13,389 nt of DNA from JAQBDA01 sp041301185 (GCA_041301185.1 JBFYSV010000308.1:1-13389), one strand, 5' to 3'; shown: positions 1 through 7,027, counted from the stretch's first letter. A program made the numbers and translations. Notes: generated from the letters alone by a model not told the origin.

Positions 1-224
1 CTGCCGCCGGGCGTATCCAGCTCAAAGACCAGCAGCTCAGCGCCGCGCTGCTCTGCCTGGCGAATACCGCGCTCCAGGTACTCAGCCATCGCCGGTGTGA
101 CCGGTCCGCTGGCAGCCAACTACAGCACCATCGGCAAATCGTCCTGGGCAGCTGCCGGTTTCTGACAGTCAAACAGGCCCAAGTGGACCAATATCACCAG
201 CAGGTATGTCAGGCTTTTCTTCAT
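1..224 (-). pseudogene. NfeD-type membrane serine protease, 5' fragment interrupted by in-frame TAG
   Basis: The reading frame starts at ATG 224-222 (GGAG ribosome site at 232-235, 7 nt away) and encodes a hydrophobic signal-like N-terminus (MKKSLTYLLVILVHLG). After about 34 codons comes a TAG at 122-120. The same frame then continues open to the window edge, reading GPVTPAMAEYLERGI and ending in ELDTPGG. That is the recognisable start of the ClpP-like serine protease domain of NfeD proteins, which cleave membrane-associated substrates outside the cytoplasm. The frame is uninterrupted on both sides, so one base change (for example CAG to TAG) would explain the break. It could be a true nonsense mutation or a sequencing/assembly error. 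The rest of the gene lies outside the window. Family call is confident; pseudogene status is not. Confidence 0.7.
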
Positions 225-265
225 CCCATCACTCCAGCGAACCGCTAAAACCAATCCTGGAGTTT

Positions 266-271
266 ATTATA
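266..271 (-). promoter_or_regulatory. Candidate -10 box for the nfeD-like gene
   Basis: A perfect TATAAT reads on the minus strand at 271-266, between the cysW stop and the nfeD-like start, about 40 bases before that ATG. No good -35 box is present at 16-18 bases (the best is GGAACA at 293-288). It suggests that the nfeD-like gene has its own start rather than depending only on readthrough from cysW. Confidence 0.35.
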
Positions 272-280
272 GCCCGATTC

Positions 281-1117
281 TCATCCCTGTTCCCTGCGGC
301 GCAGCAAGTCTGTGCCGATCACCAGGGCTAGCGATAAAAGTCCCAGCACAATGGCTGCGCTGTACGCGCCGACATACTGCCGCTCTTCCAGGGCGCGGTA
401 GATGAAAAGGGTCGCAGTTTCGGTGCGCCCCTGCACGCCCCCACCGATCACCAGCACCGCCCCAAACTCGCCAAGGGCGCGAGCAAATGTTAATGTGATG
501 CCGTAGATCAACCCCCAGCGCAGCGCAGGCAGGGTAATCCGCCAAAAGATTTGCCAGCTGCTGGCGCCCATGGTTGCCGCAGCCTGCTCTTGCTGGATGC
601 CGAATGCCTCCAGCATGGGGATAAGCTCCCGAATCATAAAAGGCAAGGTCACAAACAGAGTCGCCAATACCATCCCCGGGAAGGCAAAAGCCACCTGAAG
701 ATCCAGCGCGCTGAGCACCGGAGCGAACAGCCCGTTGCGACCAAACAACAGGAGCAGCATATACCCAACTACCACCGGAGAGATGGCAAAGGGCATATCA
801 ATCAAACCGTTGATCAGATCCCGGCCGGGGAATTTATCCCGCACCAGCACCCAGGCGACAATCGTGCCAAATACGGCATGCACCGCCACCACAATCAGGC
901 AGATTTCTATCGTGCGCCAGAAGGCAGAAAACACATCCGGCTGGTTCAGCGCTTCCAGGATGGCGCCAAGCCCATCTACAAACGCCCCCCGCAGCAGCGC
1001 AGCGATCGGCGCCAGGATCAAAACACCCACGTAGATCAGGACAATGGCGATCAGGCAGCGCCGGATCCATACCGTGGCAGGGGAGACTGGTTTGGTGACC
1101 GTACGAGAGTGAGCCAT
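281..1117 (-). CDS. cysW: Sulfate/thiosulfate ABC transporter permease CysW
   Basis: A 278-residue inner-membrane permease that pairs with CysT to form the channel of the sulfate importer. About six hydrophobic segments are visible (near residues 20-42, 70-92, 103-125, 144-166, 202-225, 253-272). The ABC-permease EAA loop that docks on the ATPase lies at about 179-198 (QAAATMGASSWQIFWRITLP), followed by the family's ARALGEFGAVLVI. Length is close to E. coli CysW (about 290). ATG 1117-1115 is chosen as start because GAGGAGG (1124-1130) lies 6 nt upstream; that ribosome site overlaps the cysT stop, so the genes are translationally coupled. The frame stays open far upstream, but that stretch is antisense-like and has no transporter similarity. 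It is the last gene of the sbp-cysA-cysT-cysW operon. CysW rather than CysT is assigned from order and sequence pattern. Confidence 0.93.
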   Translation of the reverse strand: MAHSRTVTKPVSPATVWIRRCLIAIVLIYVGVLILAPIAALLRGAFVDGLGAILEALNQPDVFSAFWRTIEICLIVVAVHAVFGTIVAWVLVRDKFPGRDLINGLIDMPFAISPVVVGYMLLLLFGRNGLFAPVLSALDLQVAFAFPGMVLATLFVTLPFMIRELIPMLEAFGIQQEQAAATMGASSWQIFWRITLPALRWGLIYGITLTFARALGEFGAVLVIGGGVQGRTETATLFIYRALEERQYVGAYSAAIVLGLLSLALVIGTDLLRRREQG

Positions 1118-1128
1118 TTCGGTCCTCC

Positions 1129-2001
1129 TCACGGCTTCGCTCTGCGGCTGCGGCGTTGCAGCCACCCGACAACCAGGATCAGGCTGAAGGCAATCGCTAC
1201 CATGACAATTGACACTGCGCTGGCTCCCAGGCGGTTCTCCGACTCCACCTCGCCGAGCACATACACCGCCGCAGTCTGCGAGTAGAGCGGGATGTTCCCG
1301 GCAACGATGACGATCGCGCCAAACTCGCCAATCGCCCTGGCAAAGCTGAGCAGGGCGCCGCTGGCCAGCGGCAAGATCAAGGGCGGCAGGGTGACCCGCC
1401 GGAAGATTGTCCAGCCTTGCGCTCCTAACGTGGCAGCTGCATCTTCCTGGGTGCGGTCCAAATCCATCAATACCGGCTGGACAGCGCGCACCACAAACGG
1501 AAATGTGATAAAGAGCAGTGCCAGGATGATGCCCGGTGGGGCAAAGATGATCGAGAAACCCCACTCCTCTTTTAGCCAGGCGCCCAATGCCTGCTGGGGG
1601 CCGAAAAGAACGACCAGCATCACGCCGGTAACCAGGGTCGGGATCGCCAGCGGAACGTCGATCACGCTGTTCAGCAAGGTTTTGCCAGGAAAATCGTAAC
1701 GGACAAGCACATACGCCGCCAGGGTGCCCATCACGGTGTTGATCACCGTCATCACCGCCGAGGTCCACAAAGTCAGCTTGAGAGCGCTCCAGGCTATCGG
1801 CATGGTTACCTGCTGCCACAACCCACTCAAGCCTTCGCGCAGCCCGTCCTGGAGGATCACCGCCAGGGGAATGATCAGCATCAGCAACAGGTAAGATAAG
1901 GCAACGGCGCGCAACCCCCAGCGTCCCCACGGTAAAGGCGCCCGGTTAGCCCTGCCGGGAATTGCCTCGCTCGAACTCTTGCTCATCTCGTAAGCGCTCA
2001 T
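1129..2001 (-). CDS. cysT: Sulfate/thiosulfate ABC transporter permease CysT (CysU)
   Basis: A 290-residue permease, partner of CysW in the sulfate importer. Hydrophobic segments lie near residues 31-52, 74-100, 111-134, 147-170, 207-236 and 262-282. The EAA loop is at about 187-206 (DAAATLGAQGWTIFRRVTLP), followed by FARAIGEFGAIVIVAGN, the pattern typical of the sulfate permease family. The N-terminal 25 residues are hydrophilic and cytoplasmic. ATG 2001-1999 is the start: GAGGAG at 2004-2009 lies just before it and directly abuts the cysA stop (TAG 2010-2012). A second ATG five codons on has no ribosome site. The stop (1129-1131) overlaps the cysW ribosome site. Molybdate ModB is a related family, but two distinct permeases plus an Sbp-type binding protein point to sulfate/thiosulfate. 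Confidence 0.93.
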   Translation of the reverse strand: MSAYEMSKSSSEAIPGRANRAPLPWGRWGLRAVALSYLLLMLIIPLAVILQDGLREGLSGLWQQVTMPIAWSALKLTLWTSAVMTVINTVMGTLAAYVLVRYDFPGKTLLNSVIDVPLAIPTLVTGVMLVVLFGPQQALGAWLKEEWGFSIIFAPPGIILALLFITFPFVVRAVQPVLMDLDRTQEDAAATLGAQGWTIFRRVTLPPLILPLASGALLSFARAIGEFGAIVIVAGNIPLYSQTAAVYVLGEVESENRLGASAVSIVMVAIAFSLILVVGWLQRRSRRAKP

Positions 2002-2009
2002 TGGCTCCT

Positions 2010-3941
2010 CTAGCCACCGGCATCCGTGCCCAGCAAGCCGCGCTCGCCAAGCACGATTGGGTAAGTCCTCGCTCCCAGGTAGTGGGAACGGACGACCAAG
2101 ATCGCCCGGTCTGTCACGCTATCCAGGATTTCCCCCACCGCGCCAGATAGCGAAACCTTGCCATTCGGCCTGGTCAACGGCACGCCCAGCACCAGCAGGC
2201 CGTAGCCGCCCCGGGTAACTTCTGCTGCGATTTCATCCGCCACCACCCCCGTGCGGATGGCGGTCTTTGCCGGTACACCCAGCAGGGAAAGGGATTGCAC
2301 ACCTGCCTCCAGGAATCGCTCCGTCCGCCTCAGCAGGTCCTGGTCTTTGCTGGCAGCCGGTAACACCGATAACAAGGTGGCTTCCGCGCCGAGGTGCCGC
2401 ACCAGCCTGCCGCCGAACAGGATATCATCCTTGCCCGGCTCTCCACTGGCAACGCAAATCAACGCCTGCTGCGGTGTTTCTTGCAGACCGGGAACCAACA
2501 GCAGGTGGTGCTCGCCGACGTGCAAAAGCTGTTCAGCCAGGGAGATATCTTCCTGACAATTAAAGCCCAGGACCACCAGGTCGTAAGGCTGCTGCTCCAC
2601 CGCTACAGACACGGCTTGCGCCGGTGCATGGGGTGAAGCCTGGGCATCCAGAGAGGCCAAACCACTGCCCAACTGCTTGCGCGCTTCTTGCAGGTGAGCC
2701 TGCAGAGATTCTTGGTTCTGACCACAGCCGATCAGGGTGACACGGGCATGCGCCAGCCGGGCAATCTGCCCTCCCAGGGTGATGGCTGCCTGGGAGCGGC
2801 GGGTCCCATCGGTGACGATTAAAAAGCTCAGACCGGGATGCTCAAGGGTATGAATGCGGTGGACGCCGACCCAGGTTTTAGATCCCGGCTCGAGCGGAAA
2901 GCGGGTAGCTTGCTCAGGAGAGCGGGTGGCTTCCACCAGGATCGAGCTGCTTCCAAATGCGACCGGTGGGGAGATCGGGCGCACGCCAGCAATCGGCGGC
3001 AGGCGCAGGCGCAGGCGTTCAACTGAGCCTCCGAAGGAGACCTCCTCCACGATAGCTTGCCCCAGCTCGGGGCAGGACAATCCCTCGCTGGACGTTGCCA
3101 GGGCAACATCCTCGGGCCTGAAAAGCACCTGGACGCGCCCTTCCCCTATATCCTGGCGGATATCCTGCGTGAATGGGAACTGCAAAGAGCCAAGCTGGAC
3201 GCCTCGCGAGGATATTTTCCCCAACAACAGGTTACCTGACCCCAGAAAAGAGGCGACAAACTCGGTTTGCGGCTTCTGGTACAGCTCATCGGGTGTGCCA
3301 ATCTCCAGCAACCGCCCAAAGCTCATCACACCAATCCGGTCGCCCAGGTCGAAAGCCTCTTCCTGGTCATGGGTGACCAGGATGGTGGCAATCCCCAGGG
3401 TACGCTGGATGGATTTCAAGTTGCGGCGCAGCTCGGCACGGATCTTGGCATCCAGGGCGCCCAGCGGCTCGTCGAGCAGCAGCACATCCGGCTGGTAAGC
3501 CAGTGCCCGTGCCAGGGCTACCCGCTGTTGCTGGCCCCCCGAAAGCTGGCGCGGCATGCGGCTGCCCAAACCTGCCAGGCCGACCAGTTCCAGCAACTCA
3601 TCCCTGCGCTGGTGGCGCGCAGCCCCCGGCACCTTACGGATTCTCAGCCCGAACTCGACATTCTCCGCCACATCCATCGATTCAAATAGGGCATAGTTCT
3701 GAAATACAAAGCCGACCTTGCGCTGCTGAGTGGGCAGGTAGGTCACATCGCGCCCGTGCAGCAGGACTCGCCCCTGATCCACTCCCGTCAAGCCAGCGAT
3801 CAGGCTGAGGATCGTGGTCTTGCCACTCCCGCTGGAGCCAAGCAGCACAAAGAACTCCCCATCTCCCACCTCTAATGAGACATTGTTCACCACCGGATGA
3901 CCGTCGTAACGCTTGGTCAGTTGTTCGAGAAGAATGGACAT
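2010..3941 (-). CDS. cysA: Sulfate ABC transporter ATPase CysA fused to two C-terminal Usp-like domains
   Basis: A 643-residue cytoplasmic ATPase that powers the CysTW importer. Visible in order: Walker A GSSGSGKT (35-42), Q-loop QNYALF (81-86), signature LSGGQQQR (133-140), Walker B VLLLDEP (153-159), D-loop GALD (161-164) and switch His191 in VTHDQEEA. A TOBE-type domain follows (about 233-375, with RPEDVAL at 275-281). A standard CysA ends near residue 360. Here about 270 further residues form two repeats resembling universal stress protein folds: about 373-485 (LIVTDGTRRSQAA ... DLVVLGF ... LLLVPG) and about 491-618 (ALICVASGEPG ... GLLVLGVP ... RAILVVRS). The alternating beta/alpha pattern and LLVLG/ILVVR strands are Usp-like, although the nucleotide-binding GxxGx9G motif is not clear. 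Start ATG 3941-3939 has AGGAG (3952-3956) 10 nt upstream. ABC assignment is near certain; the Usp assignment is pattern recognition. Confidence 0.93.
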   Translation of the reverse strand: MSILLEQLTKRYDGHPVVNNVSLEVGDGEFFVLLGSSGSGKTTILSLIAGLTGVDQGRVLLHGRDVTYLPTQQRKVGFVFQNYALFESMDVAENVEFGLRIRKVPGAARHQRRDELLELVGLAGLGSRMPRQLSGGQQQRVALARALAYQPDVLLLDEPLGALDAKIRAELRRNLKSIQRTLGIATILVTHDQEEAFDLGDRIGVMSFGRLLEIGTPDELYQKPQTEFVASFLGSGNLLLGKISSRGVQLGSLQFPFTQDIRQDIGEGRVQVLFRPEDVALATSSEGLSCPELGQAIVEEVSFGGSVERLRLRLPPIAGVRPISPPVAFGSSSILVEATRSPEQATRFPLEPGSKTWVGVHRIHTLEHPGLSFLIVTDGTRRSQAAITLGGQIARLAHARVTLIGCGQNQESLQAHLQEARKQLGSGLASLDAQASPHAPAQAVSVAVEQQPYDLVVLGFNCQEDISLAEQLLHVGEHHLLLVPGLQETPQQALICVASGEPGKDDILFGGRLVRHLGAEATLLSVLPAASKDQDLLRRTERFLEAGVQSLSLLGVPAKTAIRTGVVADEIAAEVTRGGYGLLVLGVPLTRPNGKVSLSGAVGEILDSVTDRAILVVRSHYLGARTYPIVLGERGLLGTDAGG

Positions 3942-3984
3942 TGGATCACGACTCCTGCTGGTACTATGGATTCAAGCCCTGCAC

Positions 3985-5046
3985 CTACTCGACAGTTTGG
4001 ACATAGATCCCGTTCTCGCCAAAGAAGTCTGGGGTAGCTCGCTCCCATCCGCCGAAATACTCGATGGTGAACAGATCTTCTACCTCAGGATACTGGCTAG
4101 CGGTTGCCTTGGCAACTTCTGGATCAACCGAACGTAGCCCATACCTGGCGAACACTTCCTGTGCTTCAGGAGTAGACAGAAATTCGACAAAGGCTTCGGC
4201 TGCTTCGCGCGTCCCATGCTTGTCGACATAGGTGTCTATAACCGCCGCCGGGTTCTCGATCAAGATGGTCGAGCGGGGAATGACCAGTTCATATGCCTGA
4301 CCGCTCTGCTGCCCCACCAGAACTTCGTTCTCATAGGTGATTGCCAGGTCGCCAATCCCTTTCTCAAAGTTGGTAATGCTTTCCCGGGCAGCCTTATCCA
4401 TCACGGTTACGTTTTTCAAGACGCTCAGCAAAAATTCCTGGGCAGCGGCATCGTCATCCGCCGGCACCCCATCTATAAAACCACGCTTGGCTGCGCCGTA
4501 CAAGGCCAGGATGTTCCACATTGCCCCGCCGCTGGTCTTTGGATTGGGAGTCAGGATCTCCAAGCTGGGCTGTGCCAGGTCAGCCCAATCCTGGATGCCC
4601 AGCGGATTGCCCGGACGCACAGCAAAAGCCACAATCGAATCGCTGATCATGCCTTTGTACGAGCCACTCTTCCAATCGTGGGTGATCAGACCGGCATCCT
4701 GGATACGGTTGATATCCGCCTCTAGGGACAGGGCAGCTATATCGGCTTCGAAGCCCTCCACGATGGCGCGCGATTGCGCTCCAGAACCCAGGTAGGATTC
4801 TTCAAAGATGACATCCTGACCGGTTTTGTCTTTCCATTGTTTCTGGAAGATGGGTATCAGCTCCCGGTACGCCTCGCGTGGGGTGGTGTACGCGCCCAAG
4901 ATGAGCTTAACCTGCCCGCCAGAATCGCCAGAAAGATCACTCTGGGCAGGGTCGCTCTGTCCAGAGCCGCCACAGGCTGTCAGGAGAGTCACTCCCGCCA
5001 GGAGTACAAGGACAGCCAGCAACTTGTCTAGCTTTGAGATTTTCAT
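3985..5046 (-). CDS. sbp: Sulfate-binding lipoprotein (Sbp/CysP family)
   Basis: A 353-residue extracytoplasmic binding protein that delivers sulfate or thiosulfate to CysTWA. A lipoprotein signal runs over residues 1-25 with lipobox LTAC (Cys25), then a Gly/Ser/Asp-rich tether. The mature domain shows the family's conserved stretches: YTTPREAYRELIP (53-65), YLGSGAQSRAIVEG (85-98), ADIAALSLEADI (101-112) and NPKTSGGAMWN (168-178), the last being the anion-binding SGGA(R/M)W motif of Sbp/CysP. The start is ATG 5046-5044, with AAGGAG (5055-5060) 8 nt away. A GTG at 5055 is in frame but overlaps the ribosome site and is rejected. It is first in the operon; cysA starts 43 nt after its stop. The upstream region carries a motif shared with the rrf2 leader. 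Sulfate versus thiosulfate preference cannot be read from sequence. Confidence 0.94.
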   Translation of the reverse strand: MKISKLDKLLAVLVLLAGVTLLTACGGSGQSDPAQSDLSGDSGGQVKLILGAYTTPREAYRELIPIFQKQWKDKTGQDVIFEESYLGSGAQSRAIVEGFEADIAALSLEADINRIQDAGLITHDWKSGSYKGMISDSIVAFAVRPGNPLGIQDWADLAQPSLEILTPNPKTSGGAMWNILALYGAAKRGFIDGVPADDDAAAQEFLLSVLKNVTVMDKAARESITNFEKGIGDLAITYENEVLVGQQSGQAYELVIPRSTILIENPAAVIDTYVDKHGTREAAEAFVEFLSTPEAQEVFARYGLRSVDPEVAKATASQYPEVEDLFTIEYFGGWERATPDFFGENGIYVQTVE

Positions 5047-5078
5047 CACAGTCACTCCTTATAAAACCCAATTTGCAT

Positions 5079-5090
5079 ATATTGTCTATT
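5079..5090 (-). promoter_or_regulatory. Candidate Rrf2 operator upstream of sbp
   Basis: The plus-strand string ATATTGTCTATT here matches ATAATGTCTATT in the rrf2 leader (5667-5678) at 11 of 12 positions. It lies 33 bases before the sbp start, in a very AT-rich stretch (5079-5120) that also holds TATATAAAAT on the minus strand. A promoter is likely in this stretch, but its -35 and -10 boxes cannot be fixed by eye. The site would sit at or just after the transcription start, suited to repression by the adjacent Rrf2 protein. Confidence 0.45.
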
Positions 5091-5110
5091 GATTTTATAT
5101 ACTTTCGTGT

Positions 5111-5141
5111 AAAAAAAACAGATACCGGCCGCCCCTGCGGC
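5111..5141 (-). terminator. Possible weak terminator or attenuator after rrf2
   Basis: On the minus strand, GCCGC-AGGG-GCGGC forms a perfect 5-bp GC stem with a 4-base loop (5128-5141), just after the rrf2 stop. A run of eight T (5111-5118) follows, but only after a 9-base gap, longer than in a classic intrinsic terminator. It may partly separate rrf2 from the sbp operon, or be incidental. Confidence 0.35.
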
Positions 5142-5152
5142 TGTCAAAATAG

Positions 5153-5626
5153 TTATTCTTGTTCCGGACCCGCTAAGCCGCCTGCTTCCAGGAAGAGGCG
5201 GGCATTCTCGCTGCGCCGGGCAACATCCGCCAGCGAGGTGTGGTCCAGGATATCGGCAATGGCATTGCGCACATCGGACATGACCAGCTTCAGCCCGCAG
5301 GTCTCTTCGTCCGGGCAGCCACAGGGCTCGTATGCCATCTGGCTCACGCAGCGCACCGGCGCCAGGGGACCATCCAATATGCGCACGATCTGCCCCAGGT
5401 TGATCTGGTCGGCTGGTTTTGCCAGGTAATAGCCACCGCCCACGCCCATCTTGCTGCGCAGGAGGCCGGCGTTTTTCAAAGTCAGCAGGATCCCCTCCAG
5501 GAACTTGGAGGGAATCTGCTGCCGCTCAGCAATATCTTTGATCTGGACAATCGCGCCACCATGATTCCAGGCAGCCAGGTCAATCATGGCGCGCAGCCCG
5601 TATTCACCACGTTTGGATAGTCGCAT
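5153..5626 (-). CDS. Rrf2-family transcriptional regulator with four-Cys putative Fe-S motif
   Basis: A 157-residue DNA-binding regulator. The N-terminal winged helix is typical of Rrf2 (MRLSKRGEYGLRAMIDLA at 1-18, then IKDIAERQQIPSKFLEGIL at 29-47 as the recognition region and GVGGGYYLAKP at 61-71 as the wing). The effector region holds Cys93, Cys102, Cys104 and Cys110 (C-x8-C-x-C-x5-C). IscR-type members ligate an Fe-S cluster with cysteines here, whereas the cysteine-synthesis regulator CymR lacks them, so cluster or redox sensing is likely. It lies directly upstream of the sulfate operon in the same direction, 106 bases from sbp. A promoter and candidate operator lie upstream, and the operator motif recurs before sbp. 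ATG 5626-5624 has only a weak, distant CCGGAG (5641-5646), but the protein starts exactly where the family does. Family call is firm; target and ligand are inferred. Confidence 0.92.
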   Translation of the reverse strand: MRLSKRGEYGLRAMIDLAAWNHGGAIVQIKDIAERQQIPSKFLEGILLTLKNAGLLRSKMGVGGGYYLAKPADQINLGQIVRILDGPLAPVRCVSQMAYEPCGCPDEETCGLKLVMSDVRNAIADILDHTSLADVARRSENARLFLEAGGLAGPEQE

Positions 5627-5661
5627 CGTTGCGAGTCAGACTCCGGTCTGGGGATACCTAA

Positions 5662-5684
5662 AGGACATAATGTCTATTTGTCCT
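5662..5684 (-). promoter_or_regulatory. Candidate Rrf2 autoregulatory operator (inverted repeat)
   Basis: AGGACA (5662-5667) and TGTCCT (5679-5684) form a perfect inverted repeat separated by 11 bases. A second small palindrome, GACAT-A-ATGTC, lies within it (5664-5674). The site falls downstream of the predicted rrf2 transcription start and upstream of its ATG. It contains the 12-base motif that recurs before sbp. Size and symmetry suit a dimeric Rrf2 protein. Confidence 0.5.
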
Positions 5685-5704
5685 GTAGAGTTTATAGCAC
5701 TCAT

Positions 5705-5733
5705 AGAATACACGCTTTTTGACGCCTTGTCAA
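5705..5733 (-). promoter_or_regulatory. sigma70-type promoter of rrf2
   Basis: On the minus strand, a perfect TTGACA (-35, 5733-5728) is followed after 17 bases by TATTCT (-10, 5710-5705; 4 of 6 consensus). Transcription would start near 5698, giving a leader of about 70 bases that contains the inverted repeat at 5662-5684. Confidence 0.6.
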
Positions 5734-5776
5734 CATGCAATTTCCCCCTAACCAAGGCTCTCACAGGAAAGGTTAT

Positions 5777-5816
5777 TGTCGCTGCGAGGAGCGTTTTGGG
5801 CAACGAAGCAGTCTCC
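5777..5816 (+). repeat. Degenerate dispersed GTCxxTGCGAGGAGCG-type repeat
   Basis: TGTCGCTGCGAGGAGCG at 5777-5793, followed by CAACGAAGCAGTCTCC at 5801-5816, resembles a repeat I recall from many environmental genomes (GTCATTGCGAGGAGCG ... CGAAGCAATCTCC). Its first 12 bases match the left end of the element at 11452 at 9 positions. No inverted partner is visible, so this looks like a decayed or half copy. Confidence 0.45.
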
Positions 5817-5950
5817 CCATCCGATAAATCAGGATATTTGTCACTTGCCGCAGGGTGGCATTTCCGGTATCTTACTCATTAATCCATCGAATTCCCCGCC
5901 AGACCCTGCCCTTCTGGTTAACCTGACGGGATCGCCAAAGGAAGGTGACC

Positions 5951-7027
5951 ATGGACAACAACCCTTACCACCGGCTGGCGCAACGCCTGGACAGCCTGCC
6001 CAACGGTTTTCCTGCCGCCGATGACGGCAGCGAGGTGCGCTTGCTGGCGCGCCTGTTTTCCCCCGAAGAAGCCTCCCTGGCAGCCAAGCTGCGCCTGAAC
6101 CGCGAAACCCCCGAGCAGATCGCCCAACGCCTGAATGCTGACCCAAAGCAGCTGGGCGCCGTGCTAAAGAGCATGGCCAAGCGCGGGCTGATCGCTGCCG
6201 GTCGCACAGAAGATGGTCTGGGCTACGGCTTGATGCCCTTCGTGGTGGGCATCTACGAGATGCAGATCGGGCGGATGGATGCCGAGTTGGCGCGCTTATT
6301 CGAAGACTATTACCACACAGCTTTTCGCGAGGTGCTCAGCACATCGCCCTCTGTGCACCGGGTGGTGCCGGTCAACGAGACCGTGCGGGTGGATATGGAA
6401 GTGCGCCCCTACGAGAGCGCGGCCGAGATCGTGCATGCCGCCCAGGCATGGGGGGTGGTAGACTGTATCTGCCGGGTGCAGAAAGCGCTGATCGGCGATC
6501 CCTGCCAGCATCCGGTGGACGTGTGCATGGTGCTCAACAGCCGCCCCGGTGCATTCGATAACAGCCCGGTGGTGCACGCACAGACCCAGGATGAGGCTCT
6601 GGCAACCCTGCAGCGCGCCGCCCAGGCCGGGCTGGTGCACTCGGTGAGCAATAACCAGCGCGGCACCTGGTATATCTGCAACTGCTGCACCTGCTCGTGC
6701 GGGGTGCTGCGCGGCATGGCAGAGATGGGCATCGCCAACGTGGTTGCCCGTTCCCCGTTTGTCAACCAGGTGGATGAATCCCTGTGTATCGCCTGCGCGG
6801 AATGCCTGCCCTACTGCCAGTTTGACGCCCTCAGCCTGGAGATCACCGCCCAGGTGGACGGGGTGCGCTGCGTGGGCTGCGGGGTGTGCGTCCCGCATTG
6901 CCCGGAGAACGCCCTGGTGCTGGTACGCCGCCCGGTGGAAGAGATCCAGCCTGTCCCTGAGACGGAGATGGACTGGATGCAGGCGCGTGCGGCGGCACGC
7001 GGCATTGATATCCGCCAGATCTTGTGA
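5951..7027 (+). CDS. Winged-helix, Cys-rich, two-[4Fe-4S] ferredoxin-domain protein
   Basis: A 358-residue soluble protein. Residues about 30-100 look like a MarR/ArsR-type winged helix (SPEEASLAAKLRLNRETPEQIAQRLN ... LKSMAKRGLI). The middle has two unusual cysteine groups: CICR (Cys172, Cys174) with Cys185 and Cys192, and YICNCCTCSCG (Cys243, 245, 246, 248, 250). The C-terminus carries two CxxCxxCxxxC ferredoxin motifs (Cys279/282/285/289 and Cys307/310/313/317) that should each bind a [4Fe-4S] cluster. I recognise the layout from anaerobe 4Fe-4S proteins annotated only by domain; the reaction is unknown. The role could be redox sensing or electron transfer. ATG 5951 is preferred over GTG 5945 because AAAGGA (5937-5942) sits 8 nt before it. 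It lies divergent from the Fe-S-type regulator rrf2, and the M23 gene follows after 57 bases. Confidence 0.85.
   Translation: MDNNPYHRLAQRLDSLPNGFPAADDGSEVRLLARLFSPEEASLAAKLRLNRETPEQIAQRLNADPKQLGAVLKSMAKRGLIAAGRTEDGLGYGLMPFVVGIYEMQIGRMDAELARLFEDYYHTAFREVLSTSPSVHRVVPVNETVRVDMEVRPYESAAEIVHAAQAWGVVDCICRVQKALIGDPCQHPVDVCMVLNSRPGAFDNSPVVHAQTQDEALATLQRAAQAGLVHSVSNNQRGTWYICNCCTCSCGVLRGMAEMGIANVVARSPFVNQVDESLCIACAECLPYCQFDALSLEITAQVDGVRCVGCGVCVPHCPENALVLVRRPVEEIQPVPETEMDWMQARAAARGIDIRQIL

Larger units (their letters stand above)
5627..5950. other. Intergenic region between divergent rrf2 and the Fe-S gene
   Basis: This 324-base stretch holds no convincing gene. From left to right it contains the rrf2 leader operator, the rrf2 promoter, a degenerate dispersed repeat (5777-5816) and a weak plus-strand promoter candidate: TTGCCG at 5845-5850, 17 bases, TATCTT at 5868-5873. 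Imperfect complementary arms near 5896 and 5922 (CCCGCCAG / CCTGACGGG) could form a leader hairpin before the Fe-S gene. Confidence 0.5.

Noticed and set aside
120..122. Amber readthrough or recoding (for example pyrrolysine) in the nfeD-like gene
   Set aside because: cysA and sbp both end at TAG, no insertion structure is visible, and the family has no known recoded residue there. A point mutation or sequence error is simpler.
551..1285. Long plus-strand ORF (244 codons) opposite cysW
   Set aside because: It lies antisense to a clear permease, its translation is rich in Arg/His/Gln with no domain pattern, and it has no ribosome site. It is a GC-rich shadow frame.
1118..1930. N-terminal extension of CysW back to 1930
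   Set aside because: It is an open frame overlapping cysT without permease similarity; ATG 1117 has a strong ribosome site and gives the family length.
281..5046. Molybdate or tungstate transporter
   Set aside because: Two different permeases, a CysA-type ATPase and a binding protein with the SGGAMW sulfate motif fit sulfate/thiosulfate better.
5047..5152. Riboswitch (SAM or similar) before sbp
   Set aside because: The interval is only 106 bases, AT-rich, with one small stem; no conserved riboswitch core is visible.
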